A DNA stretch of 64,000 nucleotides from Clostridia bacterium (GCA_017547655.1 JAFYPF010000029.1:1-64000); one strand, 5' to 3'. Counted from the stretch's first letter, positions 7,723-19,438 are shown. Program-made: numbers and translations. Notes: generated by a model not told the origin, from the sequence alone.

Positions 7723-8040
7723 TTACACGTTGTCAAACTTCATTACATTCGATATAGGTTTTATCGCATAACTTGCATAGCCGTCACCCTTCTCATAATT
7801 ATATACATCACAGCCTATCCAGGTTTCAACAGGCTCTTTTGAGTTAACGTAAAAAATATTATTCTTTTTGCAAGACGGAACGTCGGATATATCAATTGTA
7901 GTTACTCCATCTTCCTCATCTGTCTTGGCAAAACGGCAATATACCAACTGGGTTTCAACAGCCCTCTTATCCTTCAAACCAATATTATCAAAGCATTTCC
8001 CTTTTTTGTCCTCGGGAAAAGGAATAGTCATAATAGCCAT
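7723..8040 (-). CDS. Hypothetical protein
   Basis: A 105-residue protein I do not recognise. It is acidic and mixed in composition, with three scattered cysteines (C16, C35, C57) and one more near residue 77, and no signal peptide or membrane segment. It lies 24 bases downstream of the acyltransferase-like gene and is most likely co-transcribed with it. No function is proposed. Confidence 0.65.
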   Translation of the reverse strand: MAIMTIPFPEDKKGKCFDNIGLKDKRAVETQLVYCRFAKTDEEDGVTTIDISDVPSCKKNNIFYVNSKEPVETWIGCDVYNYEKGDGYASYAIKPISNVMKFDNV

Positions 8041-8064
8041 AGTATTATTACCCCAATATTTTTA

Positions 8065-9216
8065 TTAAAGCGCAACTCCGCGAGCGCCCCAAATTCTGCC
8101 GCCTTTTACCAAATGCTGCTTTATAGCCTTTGAAAAACCACTCTTTTCGGGTAAGTCTTCAAGGGGAGTGTCGGGTGAACATACAAATACGTATTCAAAC
8201 ACGTCATGTCCATTACTCTTCAATGGGAATTTTTCAAATCTATCGGCAAATTTCGTAAGGTTGGTCTCTTTACCCATTATCTCCTTAATCTGCGGGTCAA
8301 TTATCCATGTCAAACAGAAAAAGCCTTTAATTTCGCCAAAGCATTCATTTATAATCTTCTTGCCGCGCTGAACATCAATCTCACACTCATCGTGGTCTAA
8401 TTTGCCGCCGGTGGGAATATGGTAATTTATTACTCTGTCACCCTTTGTAATAACCTTTTTCCACATACTCTTTTCAAGTCTTCTTTTTTCGTTCTTTGCA
8501 ATACCGTTTTCAATGAGAATTCCCTCATAATAAGTTTCTGTTTCGACTATATCACCGACAAAGCTTCCCTCTTCGTCTTCGCAGTCAATACTACCCAAAA
8601 TCTGACCGCTTCTATGGAACGTAACACCTTTAGGCATAACAGCAATCTTGCCATTATTTTCAAACACGTCAAATTCAGCGGGATAATTGCAAATCTCAAA
8701 ATTAAATCTTCCTACCCTGATTATCTCGCACTTAACAAACTTCATCATCCAATCTACGTATATAGATATACCGTAACGGTGATAAAGGTCAACGAAATCC
8801 TGCGTCTGATTTTCATACATATTCAATGTAGCGTCAATAACGTCTTCGGGTACCCCCTTTGAACGAAGCTCGGTTACAAGTGCAGGTACACAGTAAAGGA
8901 GAGAAAACATAGGAAGAAAATCATACTTTTCATCTTCAAGCTTCTTGTTCGGGCAAGACAGCGCTCTTATTGCCGCAGAATCTCTCGCTTCCATCGCAAG
9001 ATAAAGAAAATATGCGTAAAACACGTTGTCACTATCTTTTGCAACCTCGTCTCTGATTCGAGCAATATCGTCCTTCATATAAGTAAAAATATTGTATCTT
9101 TCAAAATCCAATATATCATCTTTCTTTTCGTCGTACAGCTTTTTTGCACCCTCATAATATTTTGCAAAACTGTCAACAGCTTTCTTAATATCAAACTTTT
9201 CTAAAAACTTTTCCAT
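8065..9216 (-). CDS. GNAT-like acyltransferase domain protein (NAT_N/GNAT_C type)
   Basis: A 383-residue protein resembling a Firmicute family annotated as acyltransferase domain-containing, with a helical N-terminal domain (about 1-150) and a GNAT-like C-terminal domain. The second half carries the family's conserved YHIPTGG, a stretch leading to a C-x-x-D/S pair, an FF-x-C-x-TWIIDP segment and a final block of aromatic residues. The start is the ATG at 9216: it has GAGGTG seven bases upstream and follows a near-consensus promoter, whereas the longer frame to 9357 crosses that promoter. Substrate is unknown. Confidence 0.7.
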   Translation of the reverse strand: MEKFLEKFDIKKAVDSFAKYYEGAKKLYDEKKDDILDFERYNIFTYMKDDIARIRDEVAKDSDNVFYAYFLYLAMEARDSAAIRALSCPNKKLEDEKYDFLPMFSLLYCVPALVTELRSKGVPEDVIDATLNMYENQTQDFVDLYHRYGISIYVDWMMKFVKCEIIRVGRFNFEICNYPAEFDVFENNGKIAVMPKGVTFHRSGQILGSIDCEDEEGSFVGDIVETETYYEGILIENGIAKNEKRRLEKSMWKKVITKGDRVINYHIPTGGKLDHDECEIDVQRGKKIINECFGEIKGFFCLTWIIDPQIKEIMGKETNLTKFADRFEKFPLKSNGHDVFEYVFVCSPDTPLEDLPEKSGFSKAIKQHLVKGGRIWGARGVAL

Positions 9217-9240
9217 AAAAAAACACCTCACATTAAAGTT

Positions 9241-9269
9241 ATTATACACTTGAAATATTGCATTTTCAA
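9241..9269 (-). promoter_or_regulatory. Sigma-A promoter of the acyltransferase-like operon
   Basis: On the minus strand TTGAAA (9269-9264) and TATAAT (9246-9241) are separated by 17 bases, 24 bases ahead of the chosen start. It shows that the longer upstream reading frame is not translated. Confidence 0.8.
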
Positions 9270-9339
9270 CCCATAAGCAAAAGAAAGCTAAAATAATTAT
9301 CTTCTTATAAAAACAGCACAAACATTTACTCATTGTCAG

Positions 9340-9425
9340 CCTGAACGTAAACAGCAATGCTGTTAGTCTCGAAGGCTCTCATAATCTCTATGCCTTAATG
9401 GGATTCTTCGACTTCGGTACGTAAA
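9340..9425. repeat. Possible remnant of a dispersed palindromic repeat
   Basis: This gap contains short palindromes (CAGCAATGCTG near 9351, GTACGTAAACGTAC near 9418) and a GGATTCTTCGACTTCG stretch. That resembles, from memory, repeats scattered through gut Clostridia genomes. No coding potential was seen. The link is tentative. Confidence 0.3.
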
Positions 9426-9478
9426 CGTACATTCGTTCATAATAACAATACCATATGTTTGTGCAAATTTTATATTTA

Positions 9479-10702
9479 TTATTTTACAATAGCTTTGTGG
9501 AAAATCTTTTTACCCTTACGGATTTTTGCACCCGCCTTAAGTGCATCCGCAGAAACAACAGCATCCATAGATGCAATCTTTTCACCATCTACGGAAACGC
9601 CCCCCTGCTGAATAAGTCTCTTGGCTTCGCCTCTACTTGCCGCAAGTCCGCACGCAATCATAAGGTCAACAATATTCATACCGTTTTCTGCCTCTTCCGC
9701 AGAAATTTCGGTAGTAGGCATGTTGGAATCGTCACCGCCGTTACCAGAGAACAGTGAGCGAGAAGCCTCTTTTGCCTTTTCTGCCTCTTCCTTGCCGTGT
9801 ACAAGGGCGGTAAGCTCAAATGCAAGAATATCTTTCTTTTCGTTAATACGGTTATCCTCCCACTTTTCCATTTCTTCAATTTCTTCAAGGGAAAGGAACG
9901 TAAGCATCTTAATGCACTTCATAACGTCAGCATCACCAACATTTCTCCAATACTGATAAAATTCAAAAGGAGATGTTTTGTTGGGATCAAGCCATACAGC
10001 GTTACCTGCAGTCTTACCCATCTTCTTCCCTTGGGAATCTGTAAGAAGGGTAATCGTCATAGCATTCGCATCTTTGCCAAGCTTACGTCTGATAAGTTCA
10101 GTACCGCCAAGCATATTTGACCACTGATCATCACCGCCAAACTGGAGGTTACAATCGTAATTTTTGTAAAGATAATAGAAGTCGTATGACTGCATTATCA
10201 TATAGTTAAATTCAAGGAATGAAAGCCCCTTTTCCATTCTCTGCTTGTAGCACTCTGCTCTGAGCATATTGTTTACGGAAAAACAAGCGCCGACTTCACG
10301 GAGCATATCAACGTAATTAAGCTTAAGAAGCCAATCAGCGTTGTTTATCATCATAGCCTTGCCTTCACCAAATTCAATAAATCTTTCCATTTGGCGTTTA
10401 AAACATTCTGCATTGTGGTCAATGTCCTCTTTTGTAAGCATCTTTCTCATATCTGTACGGCCCGAAGGGTCACCTATCATAGTCGTACCACCGCCGATAA
10501 GAGCTATCGGGGTATTTCCCGCCATCTGCAAACGTTTCATAAGTGTAAGCGCCATAAAATGACCAGCTGTCAAGCTATCTGCCGTACAGTCAAAGCCTAT
10601 ATAGAACTTTGCCTTGCCGTTATTTACAAGGTCGCGTATTTGAGGCTCATCTGTTACCTGCGCTATGAGTCCTCTCGCTTGAAGTTCTTCATAAATTCCC
10701 AT
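9479..10702 (-). CDS. tyrS: Tyrosyl-tRNA synthetase
   Basis: Class Ic aminoacyl-tRNA synthetase charging tRNA-Tyr. The 407-residue length is typical. The HIGH-like motif is H48-F-M-A, the tyrosine pocket is seen in the QSYDFYYLY and GGDDQW segments, and the KMSKS motif appears as KKMGKT. An S4-type RNA-binding domain occupies the last 70 residues or so. It sits 50 bases after the lipoprotein gene at the end of the gyrB-gyrA run. I looked for a T-box leader, but the gap is too short to hold one, so tyrosine-responsive control is not apparent. Confidence 0.96.
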   Translation of the reverse strand: MGIYEELQARGLIAQVTDEPQIRDLVNNGKAKFYIGFDCTADSLTAGHFMALTLMKRLQMAGNTPIALIGGGTTMIGDPSGRTDMRKMLTKEDIDHNAECFKRQMERFIEFGEGKAMMINNADWLLKLNYVDMLREVGACFSVNNMLRAECYKQRMEKGLSFLEFNYMIMQSYDFYYLYKNYDCNLQFGGDDQWSNMLGGTELIRRKLGKDANAMTITLLTDSQGKKMGKTAGNAVWLDPNKTSPFEFYQYWRNVGDADVMKCIKMLTFLSLEEIEEMEKWEDNRINEKKDILAFELTALVHGKEEAEKAKEASRSLFSGNGGDDSNMPTTEISAEEAENGMNIVDLMIACGLAASRGEAKRLIQQGGVSVDGEKIASMDAVVSADALKAGAKIRKGKKIFHKAIVK

Positions 10703-10752
10703 TTTGTTTTCCTCCCAAGGTATATAAAAAACATATTATTAACTAAATCTTT

Positions 10753-11298
10753 TCAATAAGTCGAACTGTTCAAAAACCATCTTCCGTCTTGTAAAACAAG
10801 TGTCAGTTCTGTCTTTCCGCCATCTTCGTATTCTGCTGAAATCAAAACCATTCCCTTGTTTTGTCTTTTAATAACCACACTGTCTATCTTAATGTTTCCC
10901 TGAATATTAAATCCTTCGTTTTTCTTATCAGCCAAAAGCTTCCCTTCGACCTCTATATATCTCGGATCTATATCGTCACTGTCAGTAAATATCGCATCTT
11001 TAATAATTGCAATATATTCTTCAGAAAATACCTCGGATGCTTTGGTTATTATTTCATCGATAGTCTTGTATCCGCAGTCTTCATTTACTGCCATATATCT
11101 GTTATTCGAGCCGTCTTCGGTATAAGCTAAGCCTTTTCCCCAAAATATCTCATTCATCTCATAAGATACAGGTAAAAGTCTTTCAAGCTCTGCCCTTGCG
11201 GCTTCGTCAGTCATACCTCCGCCGCAAGAACATAAAACTAAACTCAACAACAAACATAAACAAAGTAAAATTTTACTCGTTAGATTCCGAAGCCTCAT
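10753..11298 (-). CDS. Predicted secreted lipoprotein
   Basis: A 181-residue protein with a signal peptide: MRLRN start, a Leu-rich core (about 8-22) and a lipobox-like L-C-S-C ending near residue 25, followed by GGG. This suggests lipid anchoring outside the membrane. The mature part is mixed alpha/beta with no recognised domain; a late segment of beta strands ending in DGRWF recalls the core of NTF2-like/DUF4878-type lipoproteins, but weakly. The start at 11298 overlaps the end of gyrA by 26 bases and has AGGAAG just upstream; starts at 11310 or 11331 are possible. Probably translationally coupled to gyrA. Confidence 0.7.
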   Translation of the reverse strand: MRLRNLTSKILLCLCLLLSLVLCSCGGGMTDEAARAELERLLPVSYEMNEIFWGKGLAYTEDGSNNRYMAVNEDCGYKTIDEIITKASEVFSEEYIAIIKDAIFTDSDDIDPRYIEVEGKLLADKKNEGFNIQGNIKIDSVVIKRQNKGMVLISAEYEDGGKTELTLVLQDGRWFLNSSTY

Positions 11299-13744
11299 TC
11301 TCTTCCTCATCTTCTTTCTGAACCTTTGCAAAGCTTACTATAGACGCATTTTCCGAAAGTCTCATTACAATTACACCCGCTGCCGTTCTGCCGTAAGTCG
11401 AAATACCCGCTACAGGTGTTCTTATAATAGTTCCGTCGTTTGTAATAAGCATAATATCTTCGTTTTCGCTAACGGGAGCAATATTTACGATTCTTCCCGT
11501 CTTCTCGGTAAGCTTGTGACAAATAACGCCCTTTCCTCCTCTGTTATGAGCCGGGAAGTTTGCAAACTCCGTCTTCTTTCCAAAGCCGTTTTCTGTTATA
11601 AACAACAGCTTCTTTTCGTCGTCAACAATTGCCGCACCCGCAACAAAATCGTTTTCTGTAAGTCTTATAGCAATAACTCCGCGAGAAGTTCTGCCTACGC
11701 TTCTTGCCTTTTCTTCTTCAAAACGTACCGCAAAACCGTTCCTTGTCGCAACAACTATCTCATTTTCACCCGTCGTATGAGCAACAAATACAAGCTCGTC
11801 ACCCTCGTCAAGATTGATAGCCTTCTTGCCACCGCGTCTCTGATATGCATACTCTTCAACAGGCGTACGCTTGATTATACCGTTTCTTGTAACCATCGTC
11901 AAGAAGCCGCCCATATCAAAGCTTTCCATATCTATCATCGCGGTAATCTTATCATCCTTATCAATTTCAAGAATATTGGCGATATTAGTACCCTTTGCCG
12001 TTCTGCCTGCTTCGGGAATAAGATATGCCTTTTTGGTGAATACCTTACCCTTTTGAGTAAACATCATAAGGTTCGAATGGCTGTCTGCAGATACCACCAT
12101 TTCAACAAAGTCTTCTTCCTTCGTCGTCATGCCTATTATACCCTTACCACCTCTGTTCTGTGCAGTATAAGTATCAGCCGCACGGCGTTTGATATATCCT
12201 GCGTGAGAAAGTGTAATAAGACATCTGTGTCTTTCAATCAAGTCTTCAAGTACAATTTCTTCTTCAAGAGGTACGCACTGTGTCTTTCTCTCATCGCCGT
12301 ATTTTTCTTTTATTTGATTCAAGTCAGTCTTAATTATTTCTTTAACCTTATTTTCATCGGCAAGAATAGCTTTATATTCATCAATCATAGCATAAAGCTT
12401 TGCAAGTCTGTCCTCAACCTTTTGTCTTTCAAGACCCGAAAGACGTCCGAGAGTCATTTCTACAATCGCCTGAGCCTGTAATTCCGAAAGTCCAAAGCGC
12501 TCCATAAGGTTTGCTTTAGCATCGGGAATAGAAGCAGATGCTCTGATTATCTGAATAACCTCGTCAATATTGTCGGTAGCTATCTTATAACCCTCGTTAA
12601 TATGAGCCTCGTGCAATGCCTTTTCAAGCTCAAACTTCGTTCTTCTTACAATAACTTCTTTCTGATGCTCAATATAATAGCTCAATATTTCCTTCAAGTT
12701 AAGTACTCTCGGAATATTGTTTACCAAAGCCAACATATTAACAGCGCAGGTATCCTGAAGCTGTGTATATTTATAAAGCTGATTAAGTATAATCTGACAG
12801 TTTGCGTCCTGACGGCAGTCAATAACTATACGAATACCTGTTCTGCCCGATGACTCGTCACGAATATCACGTATACCGTCTACACGCTTGTCCTTAACAC
12901 ATTCTGCAAGTGTCGCCTTAAGCGTCGTCTTGTTAACCTGATAAGGAATCTCGGTAATAATAATTCTGTGCTTCTCTTCTTCAATTACCGTCTTCGCTCT
13001 AACGATTATTTTTCCCTTACCCGTCGTATATGCCGAATAAATACCCGTTGTTCCGCAAATCGTTGCGCCCGTCGGGAAGTCAGGCCCCTTGATAAATTCC
13101 ATAAGCTGTGTTATTTCGGCATCGGGATTTTCCATAAGGAAAATAGTTCCATCAATAACCTCATTCAAGTTATGCGGAGGAATATTAGTTGCCATACCAA
13201 CGGCAATACCGATAGAACCGTTTACCAAAAGATTGGGAAATCTCGCAGGAAGAACGGTAGGCTCTTTCAGCTTATTATCGAAGTTGGGCATAAAATCAAC
13301 TACGTCTTTTTCAATATCGCTCATCATTTCATTTGCGATACGATGCATTCTTGCTTCGGTATAACGATATGCAGCAGCGCCGTCACCGTCAATGTTACCG
13401 AAGTTACCCTGTCCTTCTATGAGAGGATAACGCAAAGAGAACGTCTGCGCCAATCTTACCATTGTATCATATACAGCAGCGTCACCGTGAGGGTGATATC
13501 TACCAAGAACGTTACCAACGGTAGTAGCCGACTTTCTGAAGTCCTTGTCATGTGTAAGGTGGTCTTCATACATAGCGTAAAGTATACGTCTGTGTACGGG
13601 CTTCAAGCCGTCTCTTACGTCGGGAAGCGCACGTGACATAATAACGCTCATCGAATAGTCAATAAAAGATTTCTTAACCTCTTTTGACAATCCTACGTCT
13701 AATATTTTTTGATTAGCGAATTCCAAGTTTTCGTTAGTTTCCAT
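11273..13744 (-). CDS. gyrA: DNA gyrase subunit A
   Basis: The DNA-cleaving subunit of gyrase, introducing negative supercoils with GyrB. The 823 residues have the catalytic tyrosine Y128 in AYRYTEARM, the winged-helix start at [15 protein letters not shown] (41-55) and the C-terminal beta-pinwheel with repeated G-R-x-x-x-G blades, including a QRRGGKKAI GyrA-box-like motif that marks gyrase rather than topoisomerase IV. In the quinolone-binding region (81-95) the position of E. coli Ser83 is Ala89. The acidic tail is typical. The gene lies 43 bases after the fruK-like gene, which separates it from gyrB. Confidence 0.97.
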   Translation of the reverse strand: METNENLEFANQKILDVGLSKEVKKSFIDYSMSVIMSRALPDVRDGLKPVHRRILYAMYEDHLTHDKDFRKSATTVGNVLGRYHPHGDAAVYDTMVRLAQTFSLRYPLIEGQGNFGNIDGDGAAAYRYTEARMHRIANEMMSDIEKDVVDFMPNFDNKLKEPTVLPARFPNLLVNGSIGIAVGMATNIPPHNLNEVIDGTIFLMENPDAEITQLMEFIKGPDFPTGATICGTTGIYSAYTTGKGKIIVRAKTVIEEEKHRIIITEIPYQVNKTTLKATLAECVKDKRVDGIRDIRDESSGRTGIRIVIDCRQDANCQIILNQLYKYTQLQDTCAVNMLALVNNIPRVLNLKEILSYYIEHQKEVIVRRTKFELEKALHEAHINEGYKIATDNIDEVIQIIRASASIPDAKANLMERFGLSELQAQAIVEMTLGRLSGLERQKVEDRLAKLYAMIDEYKAILADENKVKEIIKTDLNQIKEKYGDERKTQCVPLEEEIVLEDLIERHRCLITLSHAGYIKRRAADTYTAQNRGGKGIIGMTTKEEDFVEMVVSADSHSNLMMFTQKGKVFTKKAYLIPEAGRTAKGTNIANILEIDKDDKITAMIDMESFDMGGFLTMVTRNGIIKRTPVEEYAYQRRGGKKAINLDEGDELVFVAHTTGENEIVVATRNGFAVRFEEEKARSVGRTSRGVIAIRLTENDFVAGAAIVDDEKKLLFITENGFGKKTEFANFPAHNRGGKGVICHKLTEKTGRIVNIAPVSENEDIMLITNDGTIIRTPVAGISTYGRTAAGVIVMRLSENASIVSFAKVQKEDEEENEASESNE

Positions 13745-13787
13745 TTTTTCACCTTTTATAAACTTTTTCTTCTATACTTAATATAGC

Positions 13788-14711
13788 TTATATTTCAAAT
13801 ACTTTAACACGGGGAATATTGTTTTCTATAGCTTCTTTGTCGGGTAAATTCGTACCCTCAAGCTCAACCTTTGACAAGCTTGCCGCAGAAGCAAATGCCA
13901 ATGATTTTCTTATATCCATATCGTTACAAACCGCATATACGTAAGAAGCAAGAAACGTATCTCCAGCCCCCGAAAATCCTTTAGCCTTAACCTCGGGGTT
14001 AATTACACGGTAGTTCCCCGCGCGTCCCGAATAAACAGCACCTTTCTTACCAAGCGTAAGTATTATTTCAATACCCGTCTTGTTGTAAAAGCCTATCGCT
14101 TCTTCAGCGCATTTATCGTCTTCGGGAGTATATCCCAAAAGCTGACTGAATTCTTCTCTGTTCGGTTTTATAAGATACGGTCTTTCTTTTACCGCTTCAA
14201 CCAATGAGCTGCCCGAAATATCGGTTATAACCGTTTTTCCGCGAAGCTTCAAAGCTGCCGTTATTCTTCTTACAGTATCGCTTTCAAGACCAAAAGGGGT
14301 ACTTCCGCCAATTATAAATATATCCGCCGGAGAATTTAAAAGAATTGACATCAATTTCTTAAATTCTTCTTCCTTTACCGGTCCGCCCTTTTCGTTTATC
14401 TCGGTTTCCTTACTTTCGGAATCTGTTATCTTAATATTCATTCTCGTTTCACATTCGGTCGGGGTAAATTCACACTCTATACCCTCGTCACGAAGAATAT
14501 CTTCTAACATCTTTCCTGCTCGACCGCCGTTGAAGCCGTATATTTGGGTATCCATTTTCAGCTTCTTCAACATACGAGAAACGTTTATTCCCTTTCCTCC
14601 AGCGTTTACAACGGCAGAGTTAACTCTGTTAAGTTGCCCTGCTGTCAAGCTGTTTTCGTATATAATATTTCTGTCTATCGCCGGATTAAGAGTAACTGTT
14701 GCTATTCTCAT
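13788..14711 (-). CDS. PfkB-family 1-phosphofructokinase/tagatose-6-phosphate kinase
   Basis: A cytosolic ribokinase-fold sugar-phosphate kinase of 307 residues, most like FruK, which makes fructose-1,6-bisphosphate from fructose-1-phosphate. It has the LNPAID motif (8-13), the GGKGINVSR motif (38-46) and the C-terminal catalytic GAGDTF, whose Asp is the base. LacC-type tagatose-6-phosphate kinases share these features, so the substrate is not certain. It starts 4 bases after gyrB ends and lies 43 bases before gyrA, an unexpected position inside the gyrase operon. No PTS or DeoR regulator gene is adjacent. Confidence 0.85.
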   Translation of the reverse strand: MRIATVTLNPAIDRNIIYENSLTAGQLNRVNSAVVNAGGKGINVSRMLKKLKMDTQIYGFNGGRAGKMLEDILRDEGIECEFTPTECETRMNIKITDSESKETEINEKGGPVKEEEFKKLMSILLNSPADIFIIGGSTPFGLESDTVRRITAALKLRGKTVITDISGSSLVEAVKERPYLIKPNREEFSQLLGYTPEDDKCAEEAIGFYNKTGIEIILTLGKKGAVYSGRAGNYRVINPEVKAKGFSGAGDTFLASYVYAVCNDMDIRKSLAFASAASLSKVELEGTNLPDKEAIENNIPRVKVFEI

Positions 14712-14715
14712 AATT

Positions 14716-16683
<1,968 letters not shown>

Positions 16684-16778
16684 TTAAGAAACTGTTTTTA
16701 AAAAAGTTTCTTAATAATCTTCAAAAAACTTAAAAATTATGGGTTGGTTTGTCTTTATTGGTATTTAGTTGGTCATTA

Positions 16779-17027
16779 TTATCTAATATCCTTCTCCGTC
16801 AGTCTGCCGTAAAGCGACTTCGGAGCTAGTTGTGACATATATACGTTGTCCTTTGTAAGAATTATCGATTTCGGTATCTCGTCTACCGTCGTAATAAGCT
16901 TACCTTCTTTTTGAGCATTGTTCAAAAATTTACGTGTTTCTTTTGAAATTGTCGCATTATCCATATCGAATATACCAACAATATCTTTCTCGCGAATATT
17001 CTTTTTGTTACCGAGATGAATATACAT
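16779..17027 (-). CDS. remB: RemB/YaaB-like DUF370-type protein
   Basis: An 82-residue protein of the family found between recF and gyrB in Bacillus (YaaB, extracellular matrix regulator RemB). It begins with the characteristic MYIHLGN and contains the IVGIFDMDNATIS strand, which fit the family. The position, 2 bases after recF on the same strand, matches the Bacillus order and supports the call. In Bacillus RemA/RemB affect matrix genes; the role in Clostridia is not known to me. Confidence 0.88.
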   Translation of the reverse strand: MYIHLGNKKNIREKDIVGIFDMDNATISKETRKFLNNAQKEGKLITTVDEIPKSIILTKDNVYMSQLAPKSLYGRLTEKDIR

Positions 17028-17029
17028 AA

Positions 17030-18109
17030 TTATTTTATCCTCGAATATCTGCCCTGGTTTACTTCTATAACGTTACCCGCAACATTCTCAAGTCCGTCCT
17101 TCTCACAGCTCGTAATAATAACCTGACATTTTTTGATGCCATTCGTAACGTATTCTTTTCTCTTTGAATCAAGCTCACTGAAAATATCGTCAAACAGAAA
17201 TACAGGATATTCTCCCGTTATCTGTCTTGATATTTCACCCTCTCCAAGCTTCATCGCAAGTGCAAGACATCTCTGCTGTCCCTGCGAACAAAAGCTTCTT
17301 GCTTCTCTATCATTTAAATATATATCAATATCGTCTTTATGAACACCGTAAAGAGTAGTTCCCGCTTGAATTTCTTTTTCAAGATTCTGCGTTAGCTTAT
17401 TGTAATACTCTTCTTCACTTAAAACCTTTGTATATTCCATAAACGTCTTTTCTCTTCCGACTGTCATATCGTTAAAAAATTCGTTTACGTGTTGGTTTAA
17501 CTGTTTCACGTATTCATATCTTTCCCTCGAAATAAGCGCTGCCTCGTGCGCAAGATACATCGACCACAAATCTATCGTACGGTTAAATGAATCCTTGTTC
17601 TCTTCATAATTTTTTATAAGAGTATTTCTTTGGTTAAGAATATTGTTATATTTTTGAAGCGAGGATAAATATATTGGTTTCAGCTGACATATCGCTCCGT
17701 CAAGAAAAGCTCTTCTCTCCGACGGACCGTCTTTTATAACTGACAAGTGTTCGGGACAAAACAATACTGCTCTGAAATATCCGACAAAATCAGACATCTT
17801 TTTTATATTTACACCGTTTCTAAAGCATATCTTTCGGCTTCCTCTGACAAGCTTTATCTCCATATTGTGATTTCTCATGTTATCTTCAAAATCAATTTTA
17901 CAAAAGCCTACGTCCTTTGAAAAATTTATTAAATCCTTGTCAAACGAGGTGCGGAATGATTTTCCATGCGCAAAAAGATATATACCTTCAAGTGCGTTTG
18001 TTTTTCCTTCGGCATTATTTCCGTAAAAAATATTAACGCCTTCGCAAAAATTTATCTCTGCTTCTTCAATATTTCTAAAGTCTTTAAACTTTATTTTCTT
18101 ACAAATCAT
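17030..18109 (-). CDS. recF: DNA replication/repair protein RecF
   Basis: An SMC-like ATPase that acts with RecO and RecR to load RecA at gaps. The 359-residue length is typical. Walker A is G30-N-N-A-E-G-K36-T37, the ABC signature region is CSQGQQRCLALAMKL, and Walker B with D-loop is FLFDDIFSELD. It lies 15 bases after dnaN. The small S4-domain gene (yaaA/rlbA) that often sits between dnaN and recF is missing. Confidence 0.96.
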   Translation of the reverse strand: MICKKIKFKDFRNIEEAEINFCEGVNIFYGNNAEGKTNALEGIYLFAHGKSFRTSFDKDLINFSKDVGFCKIDFEDNMRNHNMEIKLVRGSRKICFRNGVNIKKMSDFVGYFRAVLFCPEHLSVIKDGPSERRAFLDGAICQLKPIYLSSLQKYNNILNQRNTLIKNYEENKDSFNRTIDLWSMYLAHEAALISRERYEYVKQLNQHVNEFFNDMTVGREKTFMEYTKVLSEEEYYNKLTQNLEKEIQAGTTLYGVHKDDIDIYLNDREARSFCSQGQQRCLALAMKLGEGEISRQITGEYPVFLFDDIFSELDSKRKEYVTNGIKKCQVIITSCEKDGLENVAGNVIEVNQGRYSRIK

Positions 18110-18124
18110 AGAAAATTAAAGAAA

Positions 18125-19258
18125 TTATTTCATTCTTGTAGGAAGCGTAACGAAGAGAAATTTCGATTCTTCATCTTCTGCCGGCTCAATAACCATAGCG
18201 CGAAGAGGTCCTGACATCGAAAGCTTAATCTTTTCTACGTTACATACCTTAAGTGCTTCAAGAAGATAACGACAAGTAAATGCAATTTCAAGGTCGCTTC
18301 CATTCTTTTCAATAGCAACTTCATCGTAAACGTTACCCGAAACAGCATTTGCGGTAATAACAAGAACGTTGTCGTTAAAGTTACATTTAACAAAGTTTCT
18401 TACCTGCGCCTTTTCTTCACTGATAAGAGCTGCTCTTTCAAGACTGTCCATAAAGTCATTTGTATTTACTTTTACAAAAATAGTGTTATCCTTGGGAATA
18501 TATCTGTTGTAATCTATATACTGTCCCTCAAGAAGTCTTGTAAAGAATGTAAACTCGCCTATTTCAAATAAAGCATGCTTACCGCCTATTCTAACCTTTA
18601 CAACATCTTCTTCATTGTCACTGAGAAACTTCATAACCTCAATAAGCGTTTTTCCCGGAACAATAAAGCTCATATCTGCATAAGCTTCTTCGTTCTTCTG
18701 AATTTCACATTCCTGCTCTGTATAAGCAAGCCTGAAAGAATCGCAGCTCACAGCAACGATCTTCGAACCCTTAACTTCAAAATAAACGCCGCAGTAAATA
18801 GGTCTTTGGTCTGTCTGTGCAACCGCAAAAATTGTACGGCTTATCATATCTCTCATTACAGATTGGGGGATTGTTATATCCTTACCCGTATCAACAGTAG
18901 GTGTGCCGGGAAAATCGGAACCGGGGAGAGCAGGCATACTGAATTCCGAACGTCCGTTCGTAATCTTTGTCATACACTTTTCGTCAACCTCGATGGTTAT
19001 ATCTCCCTCGGAAAGTGTCTTAACTATCTGATTCAAACGAATAGCGTTTATAACGTATTCGCCTTCTTCAATAACCTCTGCGGGAACTGTCGTAGTAATA
19101 CCTTTTTCAAGGTCGTATGCCGTAATCGTAACCTTATCAGGCCCTTGTGTTGTAACAAGAATACCCGATGTTGCAGGAATAATGTTCTTTGTGGAAACTG
19201 CACTCATTGCAGCTGTAAGAACGTTATTGAGAATGTTTTTCTCGAAAATAATCTTCAT
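18125..19258 (-). CDS. dnaN: DNA polymerase III beta subunit (sliding clamp)
   Basis: Forms the dimeric clamp that tethers the polymerase to DNA. The 377 residues comprise three repeated clamp domains; typical features are the N-terminal helix starting MKIIFEK, the RPIYCGVYFE strand of domain 2, and the C-terminal VIEPAE...LVTLPTRMK-like tail (here FVTLPTRMK). It is the first gene after the origin on the minus strand, with recF 15 bases downstream. Confidence 0.97.
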   Translation of the reverse strand: MKIIFEKNILNNVLTAAMSAVSTKNIIPATSGILVTTQGPDKVTITAYDLEKGITTTVPAEVIEEGEYVINAIRLNQIVKTLSEGDITIEVDEKCMTKITNGRSEFSMPALPGSDFPGTPTVDTGKDITIPQSVMRDMISRTIFAVAQTDQRPIYCGVYFEVKGSKIVAVSCDSFRLAYTEQECEIQKNEEAYADMSFIVPGKTLIEVMKFLSDNEEDVVKVRIGGKHALFEIGEFTFFTRLLEGQYIDYNRYIPKDNTIFVKVNTNDFMDSLERAALISEEKAQVRNFVKCNFNDNVLVITANAVSGNVYDEVAIEKNGSDLEIAFTCRYLLEALKVCNVEKIKLSMSGPLRAMVIEPAEDEESKFLFVTLPTRMK

Positions 19259-19307
19259 AATTATTTTCCTTTCTTTTTATATAAGTATTATTTTTTTCAA
19301 ATTATCC

Positions 19308-19340
19308 CCCGCTTTCTTTTTCAAAGAAAGCTTGGTTTGT
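19308..19340 (+). repeat. Dispersed repeat copy (short form) inside oriC
   Basis: Contains the CTTTCTTT...AAAGAAAG palindrome followed by GCTTGGTTTGTG, matching other family copies in the window but lacking the middle GCAAAGAAACTTTGCC part. Confidence 0.55.
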
Positions 19341-19369
19341 GTTTTTCTTTATGATGTTGCGAAGCAAAT

Positions 19370-19438
19370 GTATGATATAAATATTTTATATATTGTAGTG
19401 GTAATAGCTGTAGTAGAGGCTGTTGAAAATGTGGGAAA
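19370..19438 (-). other. Origin unwinding module: tandem DnaA boxes, DnaA-trios, AT-rich region
   Basis: Read from dnaA towards dnaN (minus strand): two head-to-tail box-like 9-mers (19438-19430, 19429-19421), a 4- to 5-base GC-rich spacer (19420-19417), then triplets TAG, TAG, CTG, TAG, TAA, TGG, TAG on the plus strand (19416-19396), then an AT-only stretch to about 19370. This matches the known Bacillus basal unwinding system in order and spacing. The assignment is by analogy. Confidence 0.7.

Noticed and set aside
9217..9357. An N-terminal extension of the acyltransferase-like gene.
   Set aside because: The extension overlaps a near-consensus promoter, and a strong ribosome site supports the start at 9216.
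10703..10752. A T-box leader expected ahead of tyrS.
   Set aside because: Only 50 bases separate tyrS from the upstream gene; no room for a T-box.
11516..12481. A 321-codon plus-strand frame opposite gyrA.
   Set aside because: It is a mirror of gyrA codons, with a Cys/Arg/Ser-rich composition and no ribosome site.
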